Origin: Bacteroidales bacterium | GTDB lineage: Bacteria; Bacteroidota; Bacteroidia; Bacteroidales; 4484-276 | Reading direction: 5' to 3' | Length of the DNA stretch: 64,000 bases | Assembly: GCA_014860585.1 (NCBI GenBank) | Contig: JACZJL010000033.1 | Span: forward strand, 49,278 to 113,277 | In this document: positions 46,061-53,849 of the stretch, one piece after another | How positions within the stretch are numbered: the first letter of the stretch is position 1 | Layout of the letters: the number at the start of each line of letters is the position of its first letter | The notes under the pieces: generated by a model | Databases searched by the model: none | Told to the model about the DNA's origin: nothing | What the model saw: only the letters and a program-made list of their open reading frames with translations | Made by a program: the position numbers and the translations under genes

Positions 46061-46324
46061 TCAGGTAAAAAACACAAAATAAGCCAGCAATGCAGCAATG
46101 GCAAGGAAAACAAGCAGATTAATCCCTCTCGATTTGCTCCGGTTTGCACGGTCGGCCCGGCGCCAGCGGCGGTCAATCTCCCTGCGGATACTTTCGCCGC
46201 CATCGCTTCCGCCTTCCTGTATCCTTTTTCGCCGTTCCTCCTGACGCTCTTTCTCTTCATTGTAATAGCGCGGCTTGTAGTTAAACTGTTTTGGGGTGCC
46301 TGTTTTAAAAAATCCGATTTGCAT
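46061..46324 (-). CDS. Small single-helix membrane protein
   Basis: 87 aa from ATG 46324; the longer open frame to 46483 overlaps the divergent promoter region. A strongly basic and acidic mixed region (EEKERQEERRKRIQEG...RREIDRRWRRADRANRSKSR) is followed by one C-terminal hydrophobic helix (INLLVFLAIAALLAYFVFF), a tail-anchor-like layout. Located 29 bp upstream of mutL in the same operon. Unknown function. Confidence 0.7.
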   Translation of the reverse strand: MQIGFFKTGTPKQFNYKPRYYNEEKERQEERRKRIQEGGSDGGESIRREIDRRWRRADRANRSKSRGINLLVFLAIAALLAYFVFFT

Positions 46325-46343
46325 AGTGCAATGTTTGATTAGG

Positions 46344-46372
46344 TTTGCAAAAGTACTATAATTGTATCTTTG
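46344..46372 (+). promoter_or_regulatory. Divergent promoter region between the mutL cluster and the GroES-like gene
   Basis: Plus strand: TTTG at 46344-46347, a 17-nt spacer and TATCTTTG at 46365-46372, with ATG 25 nt further on. Minus strand: TACTTTTG at 46355-46348 is a -7 element for the 87-aa gene and mutL. The two promoters overlap, so they may compete. Confidence 0.6.
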
Positions 46373-46397
46373 CCCTCGAAAATTGAAAGGAAAAGCT

Positions 46398-46775
46398 ATG
46401 ACATCAGAACCCGATATCAGCAAATTAATTGTAGTGGGAGACCGTGTGCTGATTAAACCAAAAGTGCAGACAAACAAGACCAACAGCGGGTTGTACCTGC
46501 CACCTGGCTATAAAGAAAAAGAGGAAGTGCAAACGGGTTATATCGTTAAATCCGGCCCCGGTTATCCCATACCTTCTGCTTCGGACGATCCGGATGAGCC
46601 CTGGAAACCTCCGGTTGACAAAACCCGCTACATCCCTTTGCAGGCCAGAGAAGGCGACCTGGCTATTTTTATGCAGAAGGGGGCTGTTGAGATCATGTTT
46701 CATGGAGAAAAATATTTTATTGTCCCACAGCATTCCATTCTGCTCCTTGAGCGCGACGAGGATTTGTATGATTAG
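46398..46775 (+). CDS. GroES/Cpn10-family protein, orphan
   Basis: 125 aa from the ATG at 46398. Cpn10 beta-barrel features: VGDRVLIKPKVQTNKTNSGLYLPPGYKEKEEVQTGYIVKSGPG at the N-terminal half, including the mobile-loop equivalent, and GDLAIFMQKGAVEIMFHGEKYFIVPQHSILLL at the end. An acidic and proline-rich insert of about 25 residues (YPIPSASDDPDEPWKPPVD) lengthens the barrel relative to the usual 95-100 aa. No groEL is adjacent, so it is probably a diverged paralogue rather than the main co-chaperonin. Confidence 0.85.
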   Translation: MTSEPDISKLIVVGDRVLIKPKVQTNKTNSGLYLPPGYKEKEEVQTGYIVKSGPGYPIPSASDDPDEPWKPPVDKTRYIPLQAREGDLAIFMQKGAVEIMFHGEKYFIVPQHSILLLERDEDLYD

Positions 46776-46835
46776 GGAAAGTTTATTTCATTCAACCGCC
46801 AGATCCCATAAATTCGACAAACTAACTACTTCACC

Positions 46836-47978
46836 ATGCGAAAGGATTTCCTTGTTAATTGCTGCTTTTTTCCCACCATATTGATTTTCCTGCTGGTTTT
46901 CCTTTCCTGTCAACTGAGGAATACAGATCAGAAGGAAGCCCGGTATGGGTTATCTGCTTACAGTCCCCAGACAGCCACCGGCTTTCGCATTTATGAGGCA
47001 GAAGGGTTCAGGGTAATGGACATAACAAGTGCTGACGTTGTTTTGGAAAAGTTCATTCTGGTTGACCGGAATGAACCGCTTACCCATGATTTCCCTGAAG
47101 ATGGTCTTGTAATTTCAATCCCGGTTGAAAGCATGGTTTGTCTTTCGGCGACGCACATTGCTTATGCTGATGCACTTGGTTTAATGGACAAAATTTCCGG
47201 TGTTGCCAGCGCCGATTATGTAGTTTCCGCGAAGTTTAACGAGTTGCTGAAAGAGGGGAAAATCAGGGAGATCGGGATCGCTGATCATTTTAAAGTGGAA
47301 CAGCTTATTCAACTTTCACCCGAAATTATTTTGGCAACTGCTCAGCAGGGGCAGGGCTACGAAAATCTGAAAAATGCCGGCCTGACAATGGTTCCGTTGG
47401 CCGAGCATCTCGAAAACCACCCGCTTGGAAGGGCGGAATGGATTAAATGCCTTGGGGTGTTGTTCGGGAAGGAAAAAGAAGCCATGCTCATTTTCGATTC
47501 GATCAGCAGGGAGTACAACAGGTTGAAAATGTTGACTCTGGATGTGGTAAATCGTCCTGTTGTGCTTTCGGGTAAGCAATATGGCGGTTTTTGGAATCTT
47601 CCCGGAGGGAAAAGCTATTTTGCACAGATGATTGATGATGCTGGAGCTACCTACATTTGGGCCGATAATAATGACTCAGGCAGCCTGATGCTCGACTTTG
47701 AAGTGGTTTACGATCGGGGTATGGATGCTGATTTCTGGCGGTTTCTGGTCTGGTCACGCGATGGTTTTTCGATTGAGCGTTTGATTGATGAGGATGCCCG
47801 TTATGCCGGTTTGAAAGCTTTTAAGGAGAAGAAAATACTAACCTGCAACACATTTGAGAAGCCCTATTTTCAAAGGGGGTTGTTAGAACCGCACGTTATC
47901 CTGGCCGATTATATTTCCATTTTTCATCCTGAACTTCTACCTGATCATCAACCTGTTTACTATGAATTGTTAAAGTGA
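46836..47978 (+). CDS. ABC transporter substrate-binding lipoprotein, iron/siderophore/cobalamin type
   Basis: 380 aa. The signal peptide ends in a lipobox (VFLSC, Cys25). Periplasmic-binding fold of the BtuF/FecB/FhuD class: ISIPVESMVCLSATHIAYADALG, IGIADHFKVEQLIQLSPEIILA and the C-terminal FHPELLP segment. It captures the ligand and delivers it to the permease; iron chelate, haem or cobalamin are possible and cannot be separated by eye. It overlaps the permease gene by 4 nt. No cobalamin riboswitch or Fur box was seen upstream. Confidence 0.88.
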   Translation: MRKDFLVNCCFFPTILIFLLVFLSCQLRNTDQKEARYGLSAYSPQTATGFRIYEAEGFRVMDITSADVVLEKFILVDRNEPLTHDFPEDGLVISIPVESMVCLSATHIAYADALGLMDKISGVASADYVVSAKFNELLKEGKIREIGIADHFKVEQLIQLSPEIILATAQQGQGYENLKNAGLTMVPLAEHLENHPLGRAEWIKCLGVLFGKEKEAMLIFDSISREYNRLKMLTLDVVNRPVVLSGKQYGGFWNLPGGKSYFAQMIDDAGATYIWADNNDSGSLMLDFEVVYDRGMDADFWRFLVWSRDGFSIERLIDEDARYAGLKAFKEKKILTCNTFEKPYFQRGLLEPHVILADYISIFHPELLPDHQPVYYELLK

Positions 47979-49039
47979 TTCCTTCACCACCAACATATCA
48001 CACGGCGAAAAGCATCAGTATGATCACGATCATGCTGATTGTCCTTGTTCTGGTATTCTTCATCCTGAATTTGCTGATGGGTTCGGTCTATATTCCTGTT
48101 TCAGCAATCATCGGTATTTTAACAGGAAGCATTACCGAAAGCCCGTCCTGGATGGCCATCATACTTCAAACCCGCCTTCCGATGGCACTGACAGCCTTAT
48201 TTGCCGGATCTGCTCTGGGTGTAAGCGGTTTGATGATGCAAACGTTGTTTCGCAATCCTTTGGCCGGACCATCAGTGCTTGGAGTAAGTGCCGGCGCCAG
48301 TCTTGGCGTAGCCGTCGTCATGATGTTCATTGCTATTCCCGGGGGATCGCTGGTCGCGGTGAGCCAGATTACGGGAAATTTCCCGGTAGTAATTGCAGCA
48401 TTTGCCGGCGCTTTTAGCGTTTTGCTGTTCATCGGCGTCCTCGCAGCCAGGTTTCGGAGCAATACAGTAATCCTCATCATGGGAATCATGATTGCCTATG
48501 CAGTCAGCTCTGTGGTTGGGATTTTGCAATTTTATAGTCTGAAAGAAGATTTGCAGGCATTCGTAATCTGGGGTTTGGGAAGTTTTGGAAATGTTTCCAT
48601 ACAACAAATGAGTTACTTTATTCCATTGATTCTTGTAGGTTTGGCGCTTTCATCAGCTATGATCAAACCCCTCAACCTGTTGCTGTTGGGCGAATCTTAT
48701 GCTAAAAATCTTGGTTTAAAAACACGCTCTTCACGTACCGGAATCATAGTTTTTACCGGCCTGCTTACAGCAACAGTGACAGCCTATTGCGGGCCAATTG
48801 CTTTTCTTGGGCTGGCTGTTCCACATCTGACCCGAAACCTTTATCAATCCTCCGACCACCGTATAATCTTGCCGGGTACAATTCTCACCGGCGCTTTGCT
48901 GGCACTGGTCTGCAACATCATCGCCAGGTTGCCGGGTTTCGACAGCGCTTTACCGATCAACGCCATCACATCGCTCATTGGCGCCCCGGTGGTTATTTGG
49001 CTGATTATTAAACGAAATGATTTTAAATCAATAACATAG
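47975..49039 (+). CDS. FecCD-family ABC transporter permease
   Basis: 354 aa with a GTG start that overlaps the previous stop (GTGA); an ATG at 48020 is a possible alternative. About ten membrane helices. Family motifs are RLPMALTALFAGSALGVSGLMMQTLFRNPLAGPSVLGVSAGASLG and GPIAFLGLAVPHLTRNLYQSSDHRIILP, the latter close to the ATPase-contact loop. Inner-membrane channel subunit of the importer. Confidence 0.94.
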   Translation: MIPSPPTYHTAKSISMITIMLIVLVLVFFILNLLMGSVYIPVSAIIGILTGSITESPSWMAIILQTRLPMALTALFAGSALGVSGLMMQTLFRNPLAGPSVLGVSAGASLGVAVVMMFIAIPGGSLVAVSQITGNFPVVIAAFAGAFSVLLFIGVLAARFRSNTVILIMGIMIAYAVSSVVGILQFYSLKEDLQAFVIWGLGSFGNVSIQQMSYFIPLILVGLALSSAMIKPLNLLLLGESYAKNLGLKTRSSRTGIIVFTGLLTATVTAYCGPIAFLGLAVPHLTRNLYQSSDHRIILPGTILTGALLALVCNIIARLPGFDSALPINAITSLIGAPVVIWLIIKRNDFKSIT

Positions 49040-49054
49040 ATAGAGGAAGGAATC

Positions 49055-50065
49055 ATGCAGTCTCCACTCAAAGCAGAAAATCTATCTATTGGCTATCAAG
49101 CCGGTAAAAGCAGGGATATTATCCTACACAAAGGGATAAACATTGAATTGTATGCCGGGGAGATCACTTGTTTGCTGGGACCAAACGGTTCAGGCAAATC
49201 CACGCTGATCAGGACACTGTGCGGGTTGCAAAAACCTTTGGCAGGTTTTGTAACAATTCATGATAAACATGTTGAGAAAACACCACCGGCAGAGCTGTCG
49301 CGATTGGTAAGTATTGTTTTGACCGGGCAACCCGAGATCAGCAACACGAGTGTGTTTTCGGTGGTTGCCTATGGCCGGTCGCCTTACACCGGGTTTTTCG
49401 GAGCATTGGATGGAAATGATTGGGAAGTTGTTGAAAAGGCGCTGCAAAGTACAGGTATTGAGCATCTTCGCGACCGAAAATTCGAAACGCTGAGCGACGG
49501 AGAGAAGCAAAAGGTGTTGATTGCCAAATCGCTGGCGCAGGAAACGCCGATCATTCTGCTGGATGAACCCACGGCATTTCTCGATTTTCCGGGTAAGGTC
49601 GAAATCATGCAACTGCTGCGAAATGCAGCCTGGAAGCAGGATAAGGCTATTTTACTTTCCACTCACGACATCAATTTGGCTATCCAGTTTGCGGACAGGA
49701 TGTGGCTGATGGGACGCGACAAACCGATCATGACCGGCGTGCCGGAGGATTTGGCACTGAGCGGAGCAATCGCTGATTTTTTCGACAAAGAAAAAATAAA
49801 ATTCGAGCCTGCCACCGGAAACTTTATCTTTGAAACCGGGTTTAAAGGAAAAGTAGAGTTAATGGGAGAAGGATTGGGTTTTGAGTGGCTCTCTAAAGCA
49901 TTGAAACGCAAAGGTTTTCAGATGGTGAATGAAATTCATACCGAAGATTGCATTGCAGGAATTACCGTTGAACGTCATTCATTTGCACTTAATATCTCTG
50001 GTAAAATACTAAAGTTTAATTCAATCGGAGAGGTAATCTCCGAGATAAATAAAATCAATAATTGA
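49055..50065 (+). CDS. ABC transporter ATP-binding protein (FecE/BtuD type) with C-terminal extension
   Basis: 336 aa. Walker A GPNGSGKSTL, signature LSDGEKQKV, Walker B IILLDEP and the switch His in LLSTHD are complete in the first 250 residues. The last 80 residues (about 257-336: FIFETGFKGKVELMGEGLGF...IAGITVERHSFALNIS) form an added domain not found in E. coli FecE or BtuD, which end near 250-265 aa. It powers the importer together with the two genes upstream. Confidence 0.92.
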   Translation: MQSPLKAENLSIGYQAGKSRDIILHKGINIELYAGEITCLLGPNGSGKSTLIRTLCGLQKPLAGFVTIHDKHVEKTPPAELSRLVSIVLTGQPEISNTSVFSVVAYGRSPYTGFFGALDGNDWEVVEKALQSTGIEHLRDRKFETLSDGEKQKVLIAKSLAQETPIILLDEPTAFLDFPGKVEIMQLLRNAAWKQDKAILLSTHDINLAIQFADRMWLMGRDKPIMTGVPEDLALSGAIADFFDKEKIKFEPATGNFIFETGFKGKVELMGEGLGFEWLSKALKRKGFQMVNEIHTEDCIAGITVERHSFALNISGKILKFNSIGEVISEINKINN

Positions 50066-50067
50066 AC

Positions 50068-51717
50068 ATGAGAAAACTAACGAATCTAATTGTAATTCTA
50101 AGTATTATGAATGTTATAGCCTGCAATCCTAAAGAGAAGGTTGATCTGATTGTCACCAACGCAACCATTTACACAGTGGATGAAAACTTCAGCATGGCCG
50201 AAGCCATGGCCGTAAATCATGGAAAAATAGTTGCCGTTGGCTCAGAGAATGATATGCTTAAGAAGTATGTTGCGGACCAGGTATTGGATTTGGGAGGGAA
50301 AGCGGTTTATCCCGGTTTTATTGATGCACACTGTCACTTTTACGGCTATGGATTGGGTTTGCTTAAACGTGCTGACCTGATGGAGACACAATCCTTTGAT
50401 GAAATCCTTGAGATCATGAAGGCACATCATGAGAAATTTCCATCGGCCTACTGGATTGAAGGGCGGGGCTGGGATCAGAACGACTGGCCGGAGAAGACTT
50501 TTCCTGTGAATGACAAACTCAATGAATTATTTCCCGAAAATCCGGTGATCCTCATCCGTGTTGATGGCCATGCCGCCATTGTTAACCAAAAAGCCTTAGA
50601 ACTGTCCGGGATCGACGGCAATACAAAAATTGACGGCGGCGAAGTGATCCTGAATAACGGCAAACCCACCGGTGTATTGATTGACAATGCCATTGAACTG
50701 GTGACAAAATCAATTCCGTCGCCTGATGCAGGCCAGATGGCAGAAGCGCTGACGGCAGCACAGCAGAACTGCTTTGCTGCCGGCCTCACCGGAGTGCATG
50801 ACATGGGGCTGAACAATCGTGAAATTGAGGTGATAGATTCTCTGCATCAATCCGGTGAACTGAAAATGAGGATGTATGTGGTGCTAACTCCGGTAGAAGA
50901 GACGCTGGAAGCTTTTTTTGCAAAAGGAAAAACGAAAAACGACCTGCTGAATATCAGGGCGATAAAATTGTATGCTGATGGCGCCCTGGGTTCGCGGGGG
51001 GCAAAACTTATCACCGATTACAGCGACGATCCGGGAAATTCCGGATTGCTGTTGCGCTCACCGGAATCGCTTTTAGAGCTTTGCCGCAAAGCTTATGATA
51101 ATGGTTTCCAGGTGTGTACACACGCCATCGGAGATTCGGCCAACCGGCTGATGTTGCAGGTATATGGTGAAGTACTTCAAGGTGAAAATGACCTGCGCTG
51201 GCGGATCGAGCATTCCCAGATCGTTACGATGGAAGATTTTGATTTGTTTGGAAAATTCAGTGTTGTTCCTTCTGTTCAGCCCACACACGCCACATCCGAT
51301 ATGTATTGGGCCGGCGACAGGGTAGGAGCAGAGCGGATGAAAGGCGCCTATGCCTACAACGACCTGCTGCGGCAAAACGGATGGCTGCCGCTGGGCACCG
51401 ATTTTCCGATTGAAGGGATCAACCCCATTCACACCTTCTATGCTGCCGTTATCCGCAAAGATTTGAAAGGATGGCCGGAGAGCGGTTTCCAAATGGAAAA
51501 TGCCTTAAAAAGGGAGGATGCCCTGAAGGGCATGACCATCTGGGCTGCAAAAGCTGCATTTGAAGAAAATGAGAAAGGGAGCCTCGAACCCGGAAAATTT
51601 GCCGATTTTATATTTCTGGACAGAGATATCATGCAAATTCCCGGTGATCAGATCCCATCAGCAAAAGTGTTGAAGACCTTTGTTGGGGGAGTGGAGGTGT
51701 TTGAGGCACCTAATTAA
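50068..51717 (+). CDS. Amidohydrolase family lipoprotein (YtcJ-like)
   Basis: 549 aa from ATG 50068; a TTG at 50062 is less likely. The lipobox ends VIAC (Cys19). Amidohydrolase motifs: DAHCHFYGYG (metal-binding HxH), RAIKLYADGALGSRGAKL, CTHAIGDSANRL, RIEHSQIV and GTDFPIEGINP. The YtcJ subgroup acts on N-substituted or ring amides; the substrate is unknown. It starts 2 bp after the importer ATPase stop, so it is probably co-transcribed. Confidence 0.9.
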   Translation: MRKLTNLIVILSIMNVIACNPKEKVDLIVTNATIYTVDENFSMAEAMAVNHGKIVAVGSENDMLKKYVADQVLDLGGKAVYPGFIDAHCHFYGYGLGLLKRADLMETQSFDEILEIMKAHHEKFPSAYWIEGRGWDQNDWPEKTFPVNDKLNELFPENPVILIRVDGHAAIVNQKALELSGIDGNTKIDGGEVILNNGKPTGVLIDNAIELVTKSIPSPDAGQMAEALTAAQQNCFAAGLTGVHDMGLNNREIEVIDSLHQSGELKMRMYVVLTPVEETLEAFFAKGKTKNDLLNIRAIKLYADGALGSRGAKLITDYSDDPGNSGLLLRSPESLLELCRKAYDNGFQVCTHAIGDSANRLMLQVYGEVLQGENDLRWRIEHSQIVTMEDFDLFGKFSVVPSVQPTHATSDMYWAGDRVGAERMKGAYAYNDLLRQNGWLPLGTDFPIEGINPIHTFYAAVIRKDLKGWPESGFQMENALKREDALKGMTIWAAKAAFEENEKGSLEPGKFADFIFLDRDIMQIPGDQIPSAKVLKTFVGGVEVFEAPN

Positions 51718-51760
51718 ATCCTAAAAAAATATTCGATCATGGTTTTCATAATATTTTCCT

Positions 51761-52336
51761 GTGGCTGATAAATTCCAAAATAAATATCGGGTTCCTTCCG
51801 CACGTGCCCAATGGTGGGATTATTCCGCCATTGGTTTGTATTTCATTACGATTTGCATAAAGAATCGGGAAAATATTTTAGGAAATGTCAATAACGGGCA
51901 GGTGTTTTTATCCGATATTGGTGAAATCGTTAATGAAGAATTTGAGAAATCATTCAAAATCCGTAACGAATTGTTTTGTGAAATTTACGTGATCATGCCG
52001 AATCACATTCATGCCATTTTACGTATTGAAAATGATGAAACGCAACGGACGGTAGAGACACACGGCCGCGTAGAGACGCACGGCCGTGCGTCTCTACGGC
52101 AATACGGCGTCGCCTACCGTGTACCAAAATCAATTTCATCATTTGTGGCGGGGTTTAAATCGGTGGCCACATCGCGCATCAATCAATTGCGCAATTCACC
52201 GGGGAAAACGGTTTGGCAACCTCGTTTTCATGACCGGATTATCCGTGATCACGATGCATTTCTTACAATACATAAATATATTCTCAACAATCCATCAAAA
52301 TGGCACGAGGATACATTCTTTAATCCTGAGCAATAA
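51761..52336 (+). CDS. IS200-like/REP-associated Y1 transposase (second in window)
   Basis: 191 aa, GTG start at 51761. The HUH motif is MPNHIHAIL (His82, His84), and the catalytic Tyr is Tyr173 in HKYILNNPSKW. Between the motifs (about residues 98-112) an in-frame insert encodes THGRVETHGRASL and consists of a palindrome described separately. The gene lies between the amidohydrolase and spmAB genes and is a different subfamily from the transposase at 39269-39898. The reading frame is intact, so it may be active. Confidence 0.88.
   Translation: MADKFQNKYRVPSARAQWWDYSAIGLYFITICIKNRENILGNVNNGQVFLSDIGEIVNEEFEKSFKIRNELFCEIYVIMPNHIHAILRIENDETQRTVETHGRVETHGRASLRQYGVAYRVPKSISSFVAGFKSVATSRINQLRNSPGKTVWQPRFHDRIIRDHDAFLTIHKYILNNPSKWHEDTFFNPEQ
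52052..52097. repeat. Palindromic element inside the transposase reading frame
   Basis: A perfect 28-nt palindrome (arms GTAGAGACGCACGG and its complement, 52070-52097) is preceded by a near-identical half unit GTAGAGACACACGGCC at 52052-52067. Palindromes of this GTAGAGACGC type recur as short interspersed elements in various bacteria. The 5' GTAG recalls the REP tetranucleotide. Confidence 0.8.
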
Positions 52337-52358
52337 AAATATCTATACAAAACTACCT

Positions 52359-53591
52359 ATGATCCTCAACTATATCTGGATAGCCTTTTTCCTGATTGCC
52401 TTTGTGGTGGCGCTGGTGAAATTGATTTTGTTTGGCGATGTGAATGTTTTTCCCGAGATTATGGGAAGCACTTTCGAGATGGCCAAACTGGGATTTGAGA
52501 TTTCGCTGGGATTAACGGGTGTAATGACCTTGTGGCTTGGGTTGATGAAGGTCGGAGAAAACGGTGGAGTGATCAGGGTGATGGCAAAAGTGGTGGGACC
52601 GCTGTTCAGGAAGCTGTTTCCTGAAATACCGAAAGACCACACAGTGACCGGTTCTATTATGATGAACCTGGCTGCCAATATGCTCGGACTTGATAATGCC
52701 GCCACTCCGCTTGGCCTCAAAGCCATGACACAGTTGCAGGAACTAAATAAGCAGAAAGATACCGCCAGCAACCCGATGATCATGTTCCTGGTGCTGAATA
52801 CTTCCGGATTAACCCTCATCCCCATCAGCATCATGGTTTACCGTGCGCAACTGGGAGCCGCCGACCCGTCCGACATCTTTCTGCCTATTCTTTTAGCTAC
52901 ATTTTTCTCCACCATGGCGGGCATCATTTCAGTTGCAATTATGCAGCGAATTAACCTGCTCAACAAAATTGTACTGGCGTACCTTGGTGGCTTTACTATA
53001 CTTGTTTCCCTGATTATCTGGTATTTCACCATTATCCCGCATGAAAAGATCAGCGTGGTATCGTCGGTGGCCAGCAATGTGATTCTGTTCTCGATCATCA
53101 TCTCATTTATCGGCCTGGCGCTGGTGCGCAGGGTGAATGTGTATGAATCCTTTATTGACGGAGCCAGGGAAGGATTTACAATTGCCATAAAAATTATTCC
53201 CTACCTCATTGCCATCCTTGTGGCCATCGGTGTTTTCAGGGCTTCAGGCGCAATGGATTTTATGATTGACGGCATTGGATGGACAGTTACACGGTTAGGT
53301 ATAAACAGCGATTTTGTGCCTGCTTTACCCACCGCACTTATGAAACCGCTGAGCGGCGCCGGCGCAAGGGGAATGATGGTGGATGCCATGAATACTTTCG
53401 GCGCTGACTCTTTTGTAGGACGGCTGGCAGCAACCTTCCAGGGTTCTACTGACACTACTTTTTATATCCTTGCCGTTTACTTCGGCTCAGTGTCCATCCG
53501 AAAAACCCGCTATGCTGTTACCTGCGGGCTGATTGCAGATTTTGCGGGGATTACAGCTGCCATATTTATTGCATACCTCTTCTTTCATTAA
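52359..53591 (+). CDS. SpmA-SpmB fusion (nucleoside recognition/Gate domain) membrane protein
   Basis: 410 aa from the ATG at 52359. The frame is open from 52086, but that part shadows the transposase gene. Two Gate-domain halves are fused: residues 1-200 correspond to SpmA (MMNLAANMLGLDNAATPLGL, NPMIMFLVLNTSGLTLIP) and 200-410 to SpmB (IVALGV..., PALPTALMKPLSGAGARGMM, TFQGSTDTTFYILAVYFGSV). In Bacillus SpmA and SpmB affect spore-core dehydration. This organism's group does not sporulate, so the likely role is solute or ion transport. About ten membrane helices. Confidence 0.9.
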   Translation: MILNYIWIAFFLIAFVVALVKLILFGDVNVFPEIMGSTFEMAKLGFEISLGLTGVMTLWLGLMKVGENGGVIRVMAKVVGPLFRKLFPEIPKDHTVTGSIMMNLAANMLGLDNAATPLGLKAMTQLQELNKQKDTASNPMIMFLVLNTSGLTLIPISIMVYRAQLGAADPSDIFLPILLATFFSTMAGIISVAIMQRINLLNKIVLAYLGGFTILVSLIIWYFTIIPHEKISVVSSVASNVILFSIIISFIGLALVRRVNVYESFIDGAREGFTIAIKIIPYLIAILVAIGVFRASGAMDFMIDGIGWTVTRLGINSDFVPALPTALMKPLSGAGARGMMVDAMNTFGADSFVGRLAATFQGSTDTTFYILAVYFGSVSIRKTRYAVTCGLIADFAGITAAIFIAYLFFH

Positions 53592-53706
53592 CTTTATCCC
53601 AGTTGCTGCATTTTTGCCATATCAGCGATTAAACGATCTGATTGATACTTAATTGATTGAAAAACATTAGTTTAAATTCATTTTAAATTGAGGCCAAAAA
53701 GCAAAA

Positions 53707-53730
53707 TTTGTAACATATGTTATATTTTTG
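53707..53730 (+). promoter_or_regulatory. Promoter region of the rnf operon with 12-bp palindrome
   Basis: TTTG at 53707-53710, then the perfect palindrome TAACATATGTTA at 53711-53722, then TATTTTTG (-7) at 53723-53730. The ATG of rnfB is 119 nt further. The palindrome is where an activator or repressor would bind, and the spacing of the two promoter boxes is shorter than usual. Confidence 0.45.
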
Positions 53731-53849
53731 CTCTTTGTTTTGAAATGAAAATTTTGATGGCATGGTTGAATGCACAGGAATTTACAATTTTCATAAAAAA
53801 ATCAGGATGTTGAATATCATCTATTTACAAAATAATAAACTGCGCTTTC

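Noticed and set aside
46325..46483. Extended N-terminus of the 87-aa membrane protein
   Set aside because: It would cross the divergent promoter and the start of the GroES-like gene; ATG 46324 gives a compact conserved-looking protein.
46776..46835. Cobalamin riboswitch before the ABC importer
   Set aside because: The gap is only 60 bases and no B12-box-like conserved sequence is seen.
52086..52358. N-terminal extension of the SpmA-SpmB gene
   Set aside because: This part overlaps the transposase gene in another frame and lacks any membrane or Gate features; ATG 52359 starts at the first true helix.
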